A stretch of DNA of 64,000 nucleotides from an uncultured Bryobacterales bacterium (GTDB lineage Bacteria > Acidobacteriota > Terriglobia > Bryobacterales > UBA6623): assembly GCA_951813605.1 (NCBI GenBank), contig OX638379.1:1684471-1748470 (forward strand). Direction: 5' to 3'. Positions 9,833 to 18,760 of the stretch are shown in pieces; the stretch's first letter is position 1; each line of letters begins with the position of its first letter. Both the position numbers and the translations under genes were made by a program. The notes under the pieces were generated by a model. The model searched no databases, was not told where the DNA came from, and saw nothing but the letters and a program-made list of their open reading frames with translations.

Positions 9833-10615
9833 TTAGCAGATCCGCAGCAACTGATACTTCGGGTGCCAATATAACAGCCGGAAGCAGGGGCTGCCGATTT
9901 GCTGGCAGTAGGCTCTAACCTGACTCCACTGATTCAGGGGAAACTGACTTCCAAGCACAACCGCCTCAATCGAGTCTTCAATGGAAACATAAATTGGCTT
10001 TTCCGTCTGGCCGAAGAGCAGCCATCGGTATTCACATTCCTCCTTCCAATCAATCGATTTCTTGAAGAATATGGATCGTAACATGCTGTTTTCGTTCATT
10101 AATTCGAATTTGTCCAAATCACGGGGATCCAAATCAGGCCCATATTGGATCGTCGAACCGCCTCCCACCATCTCGAGCCACGGGAAATATTCAACCTTGC
10201 CTGAAATCAGGTACTCGTCCCTTTCCGCAACCTGCAGCAGTCTATTGTTGAGCGCCTCTCTGTTCAGCACTACACAGAAGCCGCGAGACTGATCTCCGTA
10301 TTGCGCCCACATCCGAGGACGACCGTAAATCGCCTCCTCGGTGAGACTGTTGCCGGGGACATGCTCTTTGGGGGCCGCCGTGCAGAGCAATCGAACTTGG
10401 CGTCCCGCTTTCCGCTTCATCTCGTCTACTGCCTGCTTCTTGTCCGAGTACGGGACGGACCCGATGCATTCATCCTTGAGCCAGTCCATCGAGGCTTCCC
10501 GAGGGTCGGCGAAGTTGCACACAGGACCGACGAGCAATTTCTTGTCGTGCAATATATCGGCCACGTGCTCCAACTTGGAATAGTGGGCTACACAATCCGT
10601 TTGTTCGATCGTCAC
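9833..10615 (-). CDS. DUF2971 domain protein
   Basis: About 260 residues of unknown biochemical function. Recognised by the N-terminal HYSKLEHVADILHDKKL, the central RPRMWAQYGDQSRGFCVVL (family pattern MWxxYaxxhxGfcl), and a C-terminal ECEYRWLLF. DUF2971 proteins are often found in accessory islands near defence genes. I chose the GTG at 10615, which overlaps the stop of the truncated SRAP frame (GTGA), because conserved sequence begins right after it. The longer frame upstream is only the antisense-like reading of neighbouring genes. Confidence 0.75.
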   Translation of the reverse strand: MTIEQTDCVAHYSKLEHVADILHDKKLLVGPVCNFADPREASMDWLKDECIGSVPYSDKKQAVDEMKRKAGRQVRLLCTAAPKEHVPGNSLTEEAIYGRPRMWAQYGDQSRGFCVVLNREALNNRLLQVAERDEYLISGKVEYFPWLEMVGGGSTIQYGPDLDPRDLDKFELMNENSMLRSIFFKKSIDWKEECEYRWLLFGQTEKPIYVSIEDSIEAVVLGSQFPLNQWSQVRAYCQQIGSPCFRLLYWHPKYQLLRIC

Positions 10616-10767
10616 AATGCTCGCAACGTCGTGTCCAGCCCGGCGACGCGACCACCTGGTGCTCCGTTGTAGCGCGGTTGAAGGTTTAACGGCAGGTCCG
10701 TTCCGCTCAGGCGGTATAGATCGCAGATCTGACGCCAGGTCAGCTGCTGTGTGAAACGGCCACACAT
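10612..10767 (-). pseudogene. SRAP/YedK (SOS response-associated peptidase) N-terminal fragment
   Basis: The ATG at 10767 starts MCGRFTQQLTWRQICDLY and continues to LNLQPRYN then GAPGG. This is the start of the SRAP family, whose Cys2 becomes the catalytic residue that crosslinks to abasic sites in single-stranded DNA, and whose next block is QPRYNVAPTQ. After that block the frame leaves the family and stops after 51 residues, so over three quarters of the gene is missing. It lies 32 bases after the helicase stop. It is a deletion relic, not a functional enzyme. Confidence 0.75.
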
Positions 10768-10799
10768 GGTTGGATGCTCTCCGAGTCCTGCCTCTCGAT

Positions 10800-13754
10800 T
10801 CAGATTTTGGTCGAAGCTGCAGTTCGGGACTTGTCCCTTCCGAGCTTTCGGGTGTAGTCGCAAGTGGGATAACTCGAACAACCCAGAAACAGCCCGTACC
10901 TTCCGTTCTTTGTTTGCAACCATCCATCGCACGCCGGGCATGCCTCGACGGACTTGCCGCAGTGGCGGCAACGGTACGCCTCGCCAGCTTTGACCAGTAA
11001 TCCAACCCTGCAAATGGGACAGACGGACTCCGTGTGGTCGCAGTACGGCCAGTGAGAGCAACCGTAGAACGTGCCCCGACCCCGGGTGTTTTCTTTTCGG
11101 ACGAGACGTCCAGTCATGCATTCTGGGCAGGTAACATCCCTTTCCGGCAGTCGACCGAAAACGGTCACGTCATAACCGTCCTTGATCAATTCCGTGACGA
11201 ATACAGAAGGCGCTCCGCCATCGGCAAGAAGAAAGACGCCGCACCTGGCGCGGGTGATGGCGACATAGAAAAGGCGTCGCTCTTCGGCATTTGGATGTCC
11301 CTCGGGTACCGCAAGAACGAGATCGAGCAGCGGGTCATCAGCGATTTCGGCGGGGAAGCCATACTTTCCGGAACACAGGTCGAGCACCACGACATAGTCA
11401 GCCTCAAGCCCCTTTGAACCGTGCGCGGTCGAGTAGGAGAGGCGAAGATCGGGATGTTGCCTCGTCAGCGCGGCCATGTTCGCAGGCCGGGAGCGCCTGT
11501 ACCGGCCCAACAGCAAAACAGTAGGTGGCTCGCCGCTATTGGCCCTAGCGGCGGTAATCGTTTTCAGAGCCCCTTTCAGGAGATCGGGGCTATCCTCCCC
11601 GGAAAGGCCTATGTGCACGCAAGGTCCATCTGTCCGTCGCACCGAAGCGACCTTCTTGCGGATCTGCGCAGGGTTGCTCAACACGAATTTCGTTGCGAGA
11701 TCGGCGATCCGGTCCGCACACCGGAATGTCGTCTCCAGATCGACGCGCTCGCTCTCACCGAAGCGCTCCCGAAACTCGCGCATGACGGCGATGTCCGAGC
11801 CGGCAAATCGGAAAATCGCCTGCCAATCGTCACCGACGGCGAACAGTTGTGCGGCCTTGGACGTGTCCAGCAATGCCTTCAGCAGCCGAGCTCTTCCCGG
11901 TGAAATGTCCTGGAACTCGTCGACGAGGATGTAGCCGAACGGGGAACGGTAGCGCCCACTCTCCACGTGTTCCGTTGCTTTGCCGATCATGTCGTGGAAG
12001 TCGATCTGCAGCAGCCGCTCCAGCGACTCCTGGTAACGCTCGAAGATCGGCTGGAACACGGTAAGGAAAGCCTCAGCCCGCGGTCGGTTGGGACCTTTAG
12101 CGGCCCGCCGAGCTACTTCCTCGGCAGTGAGCTGGGCCCCCTTGTAGTGCTGGAGGAAGGTTCCAACCAGGCGCGTGAAAGGATCAATTCGACCCTGCTG
12201 TTCCAGGATGGCAAAGGTTTCCTCAGTGGGTATCGGAGATAGCGTCACGCCATGATTGGCCAGTTTGGCAGCTAGGTTCTCGGTCAACCTTCCGGCAGCT
12301 TTTTCGTGGCTAAAGGTTTCAATGAGCACGGTGTCGTGTTCAGCGTGGAGCCGTCGCTTCCAGTCCATGGACTCGACATACTTCTCGCGGTCTATGAACG
12401 GAGGGGTATTCCCCGACGCGGTGAGTGCAAAATGCTCAATGTAAATCCCGGCGTCCGGAAGGTAGAAGTCGGGCTGGTATTGCCGCTTTTCCGACGTAGC
12501 CGTTTCGTGCTCGTAGGAGGTTTCGTATTCGTAGCGCACCCCGTTGAGGTAGAGGAAGTTGGCGATCTCGCACTCTTCGAAGCTTTTGACCCTTTCGCCC
12601 TGCAACGAGCGGATCTCGTTTGCTCGGATGTAATCCCAATACTCGCCTTGAGTTCGAAAGTCGTACTCACTGCGATATGGAGCGAAATGGTCCTCGAACC
12701 ACTTGAGCATGACGTTCGAGAACTTCGGATCAGCCACCAAATCGGCAATCATGCTTTTGAGCAGGTCGAAAAGAGCCTTGTCGTCCTCTGCAAACTGGGC
12801 CAGCGATGGGCGCTTGCCCTCCGCTTCACCGATGATGGACATGCCCAAGCTGTGGAAAGTTCGAACGGTGAGCTGAGCCCCGGCCTCGTCGCCGATGCGA
12901 CCCCGAACCCTCTCCTCCATTTCTTTCTGGGCATCTTTGGCGAACGCTAGCAGGAGTAACTCCGGCGGGCGCCGGTAACCCCTCTGGAGAAGCCATCCGG
13001 CTTTGGCCACGATGACAGATGTCTTGCCACTGCCCGCCGGGGCAACGACCAGGTTGCGGTCTTCATCGACGACGACCGCTCTCCGCTGCTCGTCTGTTAG
13101 CGGCCTCGCCTCGATCCTGTCGAAGAATTCCTTTGACCGGGCCAATTCGTTGACCAAGAAGACTTCGTTGGCTTGACGCCGGTGAGCCTCGGGGCTTCTC
13201 AAGAAGTCCTGTATGGTGCTCAAAATGCGGATCTCCGCATCGCCAGCAAGTTTGTTAGGCCATCGAGAGGGGAACGGAGCGATCGCGTCTTTGGCATCAC
13301 GCTCGAGGTTGGAAAAGACGCTGTGGGCCATATACCTGGATGGGTCCGCAAGCTGCTCCAGGCGGTTGTTTACTGCGCGAAGCTTCCCGACGTGTTCAGC
13401 CAGCGTTCTCTTGCACCAGTCAACCCACACACTCTCCAGTGCCTTAGTGAACGCATGTGCGTCGGACCGGGACAGCCCCAATACCGTGATTCTCTTGGAG
13501 GAGGAACGGATTCGTATGCGGCTCCAGAACCAACCGGTCGCTACCTCCGCTGCCTCAATCTCCCGAAAAGGGATTTCCACCGATCCGAACGTGCGCGTCA
13601 GCGTCAAGATGTCCGAACTCAACGCGGCAGCTTTGGCGCCTCCTGGATGAAGGAGCGCGAACACGAACGAGGCTCGCCCGGTACGTCCAACCTGCAAAGG
13701 CCTTCCGGGGGTTAAATGGCGTCCGTGGAGCGGGCTTGGCCGTTTTCCCCTCAT
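10800..13754 (-). CDS. HelD (helicase IV)-like UvrD helicase with inserted nuclease-like domain and zinc ribbons
   Basis: Superfamily-1A DNA helicase of about 984 residues. The N-terminal region (1-200) resembles helicase IV. Walker A APAGSGKTS is at residues about 238-246, followed by LLLLAFAKDAQKEMEERV, YILVDEFQDISPGRARLL, AVGDDWQAIFRFAGSDI and RRLFYVAITRARCGVFLL. Between the helicase halves (residues about 385-490) is an insert with E-x-x-IANFL, QPDFYLPDAGIYIEHFAL and DTVLIETFS, a PD-(D/E)xK-like nuclease pattern. The C-terminus carries three topoisomerase-type zinc ribbons starting CPECMTGRL, CPICRVGLL and CPACDGWL. The ATG at 13754 has AAGGA six bases upstream; a GTG 18 codons earlier is less likely. 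Probable role: DNA repair or defence against foreign DNA. Confidence 0.88.
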   Translation of the reverse strand: MRGKRPSPLHGRHLTPGRPLQVGRTGRASFVFALLHPGGAKAAALSSDILTLTRTFGSVEIPFREIEAAEVATGWFWSRIRIRSSSKRITVLGLSRSDAHAFTKALESVWVDWCKRTLAEHVGKLRAVNNRLEQLADPSRYMAHSVFSNLERDAKDAIAPFPSRWPNKLAGDAEIRILSTIQDFLRSPEAHRRQANEVFLVNELARSKEFFDRIEARPLTDEQRRAVVVDEDRNLVVAPAGSGKTSVIVAKAGWLLQRGYRRPPELLLLAFAKDAQKEMEERVRGRIGDEAGAQLTVRTFHSLGMSIIGEAEGKRPSLAQFAEDDKALFDLLKSMIADLVADPKFSNVMLKWFEDHFAPYRSEYDFRTQGEYWDYIRANEIRSLQGERVKSFEECEIANFLYLNGVRYEYETSYEHETATSEKRQYQPDFYLPDAGIYIEHFALTASGNTPPFIDREKYVESMDWKRRLHAEHDTVLIETFSHEKAAGRLTENLAAKLANHGVTLSPIPTEETFAILEQQGRIDPFTRLVGTFLQHYKGAQLTAEEVARRAAKGPNRPRAEAFLTVFQPIFERYQESLERLLQIDFHDMIGKATEHVESGRYRSPFGYILVDEFQDISPGRARLLKALLDTSKAAQLFAVGDDWQAIFRFAGSDIAVMREFRERFGESERVDLETTFRCADRIADLATKFVLSNPAQIRKKVASVRRTDGPCVHIGLSGEDSPDLLKGALKTITAARANSGEPPTVLLLGRYRRSRPANMAALTRQHPDLRLSYSTAHGSKGLEADYVVVLDLCSGKYGFPAEIADDPLLDLVLAVPEGHPNAEERRLFYVAITRARCGVFLLADGGAPSVFVTELIKDGYDVTVFGRLPERDVTCPECMTGRLVRKENTRGRGTFYGCSHWPYCDHTESVCPICRVGLLVKAGEAYRCRHCGKSVEACPACDGWLQTKNGRYGLFLGCSSYPTCDYTRKLGRDKSRTAASTKI

Positions 13755-14040
13755 TCGAAGTCCTTCAGCCAAACTCAAACTCCCCGTATAGCCTTTCGTC
13801 GAATCCACTCGGCCGACCCGGTTTCGACGTGGGTATCCGAAACCAGCGTCGCATTAGACGACTGCCGGGTCCCCCTAAGTGTCTGAGGCACGGCTATCAG
13901 TCGTGCGCACGTCCACGGGCCGGTGGACCAGGAGTCCGTGGGCACTATAAAAGTGTCCTTGACGGACTCAAAGAGAGATAGAAAATTTCTGACAGATCAT
14001 CAACTGCGAATCCGGGCAGCGCGTAATAAGGGATTATAGG
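13755..14040. other. Intergenic region upstream of the helicase
   Basis: About 290 bases that should hold the helicase promoter. I see no gene and no clear promoter boxes. Confidence 0.4.
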
Positions 14041-14100
14041 ATGCTCGTCTCTCCAAGGCGCTACCCCGGAGAGACGAGTTGCGTTTTGAAAAATGGTGGA
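14041..14100. repeat. Copy B of the 60-bp hairpin-bearing repeat
   Basis: Perfect 11-bp stem CTCGTCTCTCC (14044-14054) and GGAGAGACGAG (14068-14078), followed by TTTTGAAAAATGGTGGA. On the minus strand it comes directly after the duplicated tmRNA 3' end, where an ssrA terminator would be expected, although there is no T-run. Matches 8481-8540 at about 78%. Confidence 0.7.
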
Positions 14101-14117
14101 GGAGGCGGGAATCGAAC
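14094..14117 (-). repeat. Putative attR: duplicate of the tmRNA 3' end
   Basis: These 24 bases match 32908-32931 (tmRNA CCA end, acceptor strand and T-loop) in the same orientation with one mismatch (A instead of C at position 10), and the match stops sharply at both ends. This is what integration of an element into the 3' end of ssrA leaves at the far border. Confidence 0.75.
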
Positions 14118-14374
14118 TACTAGTGTAACTCATTGATATAGGAAGAATTATGAGATCATCTGTGGTCGATTTCCAACAATTTTCCCAACTAGCGCCCTTG
14201 TGATCTGGAGCGTCGGGAAAAGAGCGCCGAGGCCGCGCACGGCTCGTGCGGGGAAATCATGTCAGCGCACGACCTCCGGGGCGACTGAACTAGGCGGCCA
14301 AGCAGTCGAGCGGCGCCGCCCGGCTCCCGGAGGCTAGGATCACGAGTCGCACTGATTCACTGCAGGACCGACAC
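14118..14374. other. Intergenic region at the island's left end
   Basis: About 255 bases between the putative attR and the end of the dehydrogenase gene. No gene or clear structure seen. Confidence 0.35.
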
Positions 14375-17300
14375 CTAGGAAGGGCCCCTCTGCGTGCCTT
14401 CTAGGAATGCCAGCAAGTCGGCCAGCTCCTGCGTACTCAGCTCCGCATCGAGACCCGCAGGCATTACCGATACTCTCCCGGGACGCACCTCTTCAATCTG
14501 CGAGCGCTCAATCCGTTCGCGTTCCTCGGCGCCCGTCGCCAGTACGATCCAGTCCTCGGTCTCCTCCACTGTGACGCCGCTGTGGATGTCGAATTGCGTT
14601 TGGACGATCACCGGTTCGTAGCTGGTGACGAACGACGCGCTGGGATAGAGCACCGCCTCGAGCAGGTCGCGCCGCTCGCGAATCTGGCCGATCGTGGTCA
14701 AGCCAGGCCCGACCTTGCCACCCTGGAAGCCAATTGCATGGCACGAGATGCAGGCTGTCTTCTCAGCATTGAACACCGCCTGACCGCGACGCACGTCGCC
14801 CTCGGGAAGCGACGCCAGCAGGGACTCGAGCCGCTCGGTTTGTTCGGCCCGATCGGCGTCCAGCGAATTGGCAAAGGCCTTTGCTCGCTCTGCCAGAGAT
14901 TCCGGGAACGCCGCAAAGAGCGTTTCTACGCTTCCGGGCTGCAACCCCGGACTCCCACGGCCCTGCTCGAGTGATGCGAGCAGAGCCTCTCCAAGCTCGG
15001 CGCTCCCTCCGGAAGCAAACGCGTCAAGAACCCGCGGGAGCTCCGCCGGTCCCGTCTCCGTGAGCGCCCTGGCCAACTCGAGACGCTGTGCGTCGTCGAG
15101 CGCAAAACCAGCGAGCGCACGAGCGGCGGCCGCGCGCGTGTCCGCGTCCCGGTCGGCGGCAAGGCTGTCCACCAAGAACGCGAAGGCGGACGAAGGCGTA
15201 GCTTCCGCGTCTGACAGCGCGGTTTCGAGCGCCTCGACCCGCGTGCGGGGCCCCAGGCCTTTGTTCTCGGAAACAGCTAGCAGCGATCTGCGCAACTGAT
15301 CGCTCGGCCGCTTGAGCGTATGGGCCGCCCGCACGGCGGCCTCGGCGGTCTCGCCGGTCGCGTCACGCAGGATGCGAGTCAGCGCACTGTCCCATTCCTT
15401 AGGTCGCTCTTTGAGCAGCGCTCTGGACATGACTTTCAGCGCGATACGCCGGGAAGCAGGGGAGCCCGACTCGGCAGCGCGCGTCACAACGGAGCGGATT
15501 TCCGGTGACTCGGCAAATCGGACAAGTTGGTCCTCAACCGCTTCCTCGCCCGCCCGCAGTCGCGCCTCAAACGGCCTCGCCAGCTCCGCGCCCCACTCCA
15601 GTCGTCGCCCCGCGATCCAAGAAGCCGTCTCGCGTAGCAGCTCGTCATTGGACGTGAGCAGCGGTACGACCGTGCGCGGTTCCAATGCACTCGGCCGCAT
15701 CTGATCGAGCGCCAGCAGCGCTGCCCGTCGCGTACGCGCGGATGCCGAACGCAGTCCCGTGCGGGTCGCTTCGGGATCAGCAATCTCGATCAGCGCGAAC
15801 GTCAGCGAGTGAGCAAGGACCTGATCCTCGGCATCCGCCGCAGCCGCCAGCAACTCGCCTACCGCCTCGCTTTCGTGGATCCTCCCCAGCGCCTCGGCCG
15901 CAACGCGGGCCAGGGGCTTCGACTGCTCCAGCAAACCCAGTAACGCCGGCGTCGCCTCCGCATCCCGCCAAACCGATGCGCCATGCGCGGCTGCATGACG
16001 CACCGACTCGTCTTCGTCGGCAAGCGCCTGGCGCACCGCCGCGTGCGCTTCGGGCGCGTCGATCTGCGTGAGCGCCCAAACCGCATTCCTCTTCGCCGTG
16101 ACCGAACCGTCGACAGTTGCCAGCACCGGTACAGCCGACTCGCCCATTCCCCCGAGCTCCCGCAGGGCGCGGTCGCGCACGAAGGGCCGCGGGTCGTCTA
16201 GCCTGTCGACTAGCTCCGAGGCCGCAACGTCCCAAGCAAGCTTGACCCCGCGGGGGTCTTCATCCGCCGTCATCCCCTTGCGGCGTATCCGATAGATGGC
16301 TCCGGGAACGTCGGCCTTGGCGAGTTGCGACGTCGGACAGCAGAGCTTGTACCAGCCCCCGGTATCGACTACCAAGAGGCTCCCGTCGGCGTCCTCCATC
16401 ACGTCCGTCGGGTGAAAGTCCGCATCCGAGGAAACCAGCAGGTCCGAGTCCTCGCTCTCGAACGTCGCGCCGCTCGGCGACAGCCGATGCCGCAGCACCC
16501 TGTGCGTGTTGAACGTCGTCGAGACCAGGTTCGTCCCCTCGAACCTAAGCGCTTCGGACTCGATCGCAGCCAACCCTACCGGCGCCGCCGGCCCAAGGTG
16601 CGAGATCGGATCGAGATACCCGCCCGTCATTGGATGGGCTTCGGCTGCGCGGTGCACCCTGCCATACACGCCGCCATAGATCGCGTGGATGACGCCGTCG
16701 CGGCGCCCCAACTCTGGAAACTGCAAGAACGTCGACGTCAACATGCGCTCGCCCGTCGGCAGAAAGGCGACCTCCACCGGGTTGTTCATTCCGCCGGTCA
16801 GCACTGCCTCGATCGGCCCGCCCTCGGGCCGCCGCCTGAAGACGTGCGCCGCTTTGGTGACCAGCGTCGAGCCGTCGGTGATCTCGTGCGTCTGCTCGGC
16901 GAAGGAGCCCTTGGTCCAGTAGATCCAGCCGTCCAGGCCCTCGTAGGGACCGTGCAGATCGTTCGCACAGTTGGTCAGCGTCTTGGCGTCGTACCAAACC
17001 TCGCGATGCTCGGCGACGCCGTCGTCGTCGGCGTCCACCAACTTCCAGATCACAGGCGGCGCGGTGACATAGACCGCTTCCTTGGTCCACAGCACACCCT
17101 CAGGAAGCATCAGCTTGTCGGCGAAGACCGTCCGCGAATCGTAAACGCCGTCCCCGTCTCGATCCTCGAGCCGCAGAATGCTGTGGGGCTTCTCGGCGAG
17201 CTGCTCCTCCACAGGAGCGTTGGAACCCGAAGACTCGGCTACGTAGAGCCGACCCGCGTCATCCATGTCGACAATCATGGGCCGCTCCACCAGCGGCGGC

Positions 17301-17416
17301 GCGGCTGCAACGACGACCTCGTAGCCCTCGGGGACGCTGAGGTGTGCGAGCCCTGGCGGATCCGGCGCGGAGCAGGCGCACCATGCGATCGCGACGGCCG
17401 CCAAGAAGTACCGCAT
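14375..17416 (-). CDS. PVC-type membrane-bound dehydrogenase: beta-propeller, HEAT repeats, cytochrome c
   Basis: Large secreted haem protein of about 1,013 residues. It starts MRYFLAAVAIAWCAC (signal peptide), then has a beta-propeller dehydrogenase-like region (residues about 25-370; YVAESSGSN, RDGDGVYDSRTVFADKLMLPEG, FHPTDVMEDADGSLLVVDTGGWY). An Ala/Arg-rich HEAT-repeat section (about 400-840) follows, then a C-terminal cytochrome with C-I-S-C-H at about 889-893 and the family ending of VRPGRVSVMPAGL. Such proteins abound in Planctomycetes and Acidobacteria; substrates are mostly unknown, sugars suspected. ATG 17416 was chosen for its signal peptide; ATG 17476 has a better ribosome site (GGAG) but adds an odd 20-residue leader. 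It lies 84 bases after the selenoprotein gene, probably in one operon. Confidence 0.88.
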   Translation of the reverse strand: MRYFLAAVAIAWCACSAPDPPGLAHLSVPEGYEVVVAAAPPLVERPMIVDMDDAGRLYVAESSGSNAPVEEQLAEKPHSILRLEDRDGDGVYDSRTVFADKLMLPEGVLWTKEAVYVTAPPVIWKLVDADDDGVAEHREVWYDAKTLTNCANDLHGPYEGLDGWIYWTKGSFAEQTHEITDGSTLVTKAAHVFRRRPEGGPIEAVLTGGMNNPVEVAFLPTGERMLTSTFLQFPELGRRDGVIHAIYGGVYGRVHRAAEAHPMTGGYLDPISHLGPAAPVGLAAIESEALRFEGTNLVSTTFNTHRVLRHRLSPSGATFESEDSDLLVSSDADFHPTDVMEDADGSLLVVDTGGWYKLCCPTSQLAKADVPGAIYRIRRKGMTADEDPRGVKLAWDVAASELVDRLDDPRPFVRDRALRELGGMGESAVPVLATVDGSVTAKRNAVWALTQIDAPEAHAAVRQALADEDESVRHAAAHGASVWRDAEATPALLGLLEQSKPLARVAAEALGRIHESEAVGELLAAAADAEDQVLAHSLTFALIEIADPEATRTGLRSASARTRRAALLALDQMRPSALEPRTVVPLLTSNDELLRETASWIAGRRLEWGAELARPFEARLRAGEEAVEDQLVRFAESPEIRSVVTRAAESGSPASRRIALKVMSRALLKERPKEWDSALTRILRDATGETAEAAVRAAHTLKRPSDQLRRSLLAVSENKGLGPRTRVEALETALSDAEATPSSAFAFLVDSLAADRDADTRAAAARALAGFALDDAQRLELARALTETGPAELPRVLDAFASGGSAELGEALLASLEQGRGSPGLQPGSVETLFAAFPESLAERAKAFANSLDADRAEQTERLESLLASLPEGDVRRGQAVFNAEKTACISCHAIGFQGGKVGPGLTTIGQIRERRDLLEAVLYPSASFVTSYEPVIVQTQFDIHSGVTVEETEDWIVLATGAEERERIERSQIEEVRPGRVSVMPAGLDAELSTQELADLLAFLEGTQRGPS

Positions 17417-17500
17417 CGAGGCATTGTGCGGCCGATCGAGCACGCTCGGCGTGCCGTGACTTGGATAATTCAACATTTGCTCCGATCTCCCCAGAATCAA

Positions 17501-18742
17501 CTAAGGCGCCTGCTTTTTCCGGCCTCTACGGTTGCGGGTCGGCATCACATGCGAACCGATCGGCGCCTTGAGCACTAGCTGCTTGCGCTGCGGTCGGAAG
17601 CAAACCTTCTCGCTACAGGCTTGGAAGACAACCTCGATGGGTAGCTCGATCTCGGTGGGCTTGTCTCGCAGGGACCAGTCGAGGATCTCCGACCCTAGGA
17701 TTACCGGGATGGCGACGTCGGTCACGCCTTCGTAGACGTTGAGCGTGACGCCGAGCGCGGGAAACTCGCGTGCCGTCGTCCGCGGATACTTCGGTTCGCC
17801 GATCCGCACGCCCTTCGTCTGTGCCACGGTTGCCGTCGAGGCGATGAAACCTTCAGGCAGTGGGGCGCCATACATGTGGTAGCCGTCTGCAACTTCGAAG
17901 CGCACGTAGACCGTGCTCTCGGACTCGAACCTGAGCGCCTCGTCGGCTGGGAACGCCGAGACCTTGACGTGTTCGTCGCTGAGCTCGGCCATCGGAGTCT
18001 CGTGCTTCGAAAGGATGCGGCCGATCGCCGAGTTGCGAATGGTGCCAGCGGAGGTGCGCGTGGCGAAGTTTCGATGGAAGAACTTCTCGGTCACCCGGCC
18101 CTCGGCGTCAGTGACGTAGACACCCGGGAACGGCAGTCCATAGAAGCCGCGATTCGTGCCCCGGTGAATCACGTCACTGTCGGGATCGATGGTGGTGTTG
18201 AGGATGCCGAAGCGCTTGATGACTTCGGAGTCGTAGTCGGAGAGAAGGTCAAAGGCGATGTCGTGCCTGTCGGCGAATTGCTTGAGATGCTGCTGAGCGT
18301 CGTAGCTGACGCCGTAGATCTTGATGTTCTCGGCGGTGAAAATGTCGAGGGCTTGTTGCAGCTCAACTAGCTGCGTGCGGCAGTACGGTCACCACACAGC
18401 CGATCGGAAAAAGACGACGACCGACTTCGAATCGCCTCGGTCGGCATGGTAGTCGACCGCCTCGCCGTTGTGGTTCGGCAGCGTGAAGTCGGGCAACCGT
18501 TCGCCGATGTCGGGCCCGGTTGGGAAGTCGTGAGTCGCCGGGTAGCGGCGCCCCGGGTGGTCCACGGGCACCGGACCGGTGATGCCGAGGTCGTCAACGC
18601 GCGAGCCTTCGGGTAGGGCCTCGTGGGCAGCGCGTACTGTGGCATTCTTCTCCTCTTCGTTGGCCTCCGCCGGCAGCGCGAGAAAGAACAGGAAGAGCAG
18701 CAGGATGAGGGGGGCGGCTTTTTCGGTGGTCGTCACATTCAT
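17501..18742 (-). CDS. Putative selenoprotein: AhpC/thioredoxin-like domain (U-P-Y-C) fused to DsbD-alpha-like domain
   Basis: Read through an in-frame TGA (18389-18391) this gives a 413-residue secreted redox protein. The start at 18742 follows AAAGGA and encodes a signal peptide (PLILLLFLFFLALPAEA). The redoxin domain has LPDFTLPNHNGEAVDY, then VVFFRSAVW-U-PYCRTQLVELQ, where homologues have WCPYC. So TGA replaces the first catalytic Cys, at residue 118. Downstream the frame stays open and conserved (IKIYGVSYD, LPFPGVYVTDAEGRV), then a DsbD N-terminal-like domain with FQACSEKVCFRPQ (Cys 376 and 381). A SECIS-like hairpin follows the TGA. If Sec is not inserted, the product is a truncated 117-residue peptide. 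Thioredoxin-like UxxC selenoproteins are known; fusion to this DsbD domain suggests an electron relay in the periplasm (inference). Confidence 0.75.
18358..18374 (-). promoter_or_regulatory. SECIS-like hairpin downstream of the in-frame UGA
   Basis: In the mRNA sense, GCAGCU-AGUUG-AGCUGC forms a perfect 6-bp stem with a 5-base loop. The loop begins 20 nucleotides after the UGA and has G as its second base. Known bacterial SECIS elements have a small apical loop with a G among the first two bases, about 16-37 nucleotides after the UGA; this fits. Binding by SelB is inferred. Confidence 0.6.
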
Positions 18743-18760
18743 TTCTGTTTATCCTTTCGG

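Noticed and set aside
14044..14078. CRISPR repeat interpretation of the hairpin repeats at 8.5 and 14.1 kb
   Set aside because: Only two copies 5.6 kb apart, no spacer array and no cas genes.
16325..17578. 417-codon plus-strand frame over the PVC-type dehydrogenase
   Set aside because: Arg-rich antisense translation with no recognisable fold; the minus-strand gene is complete.
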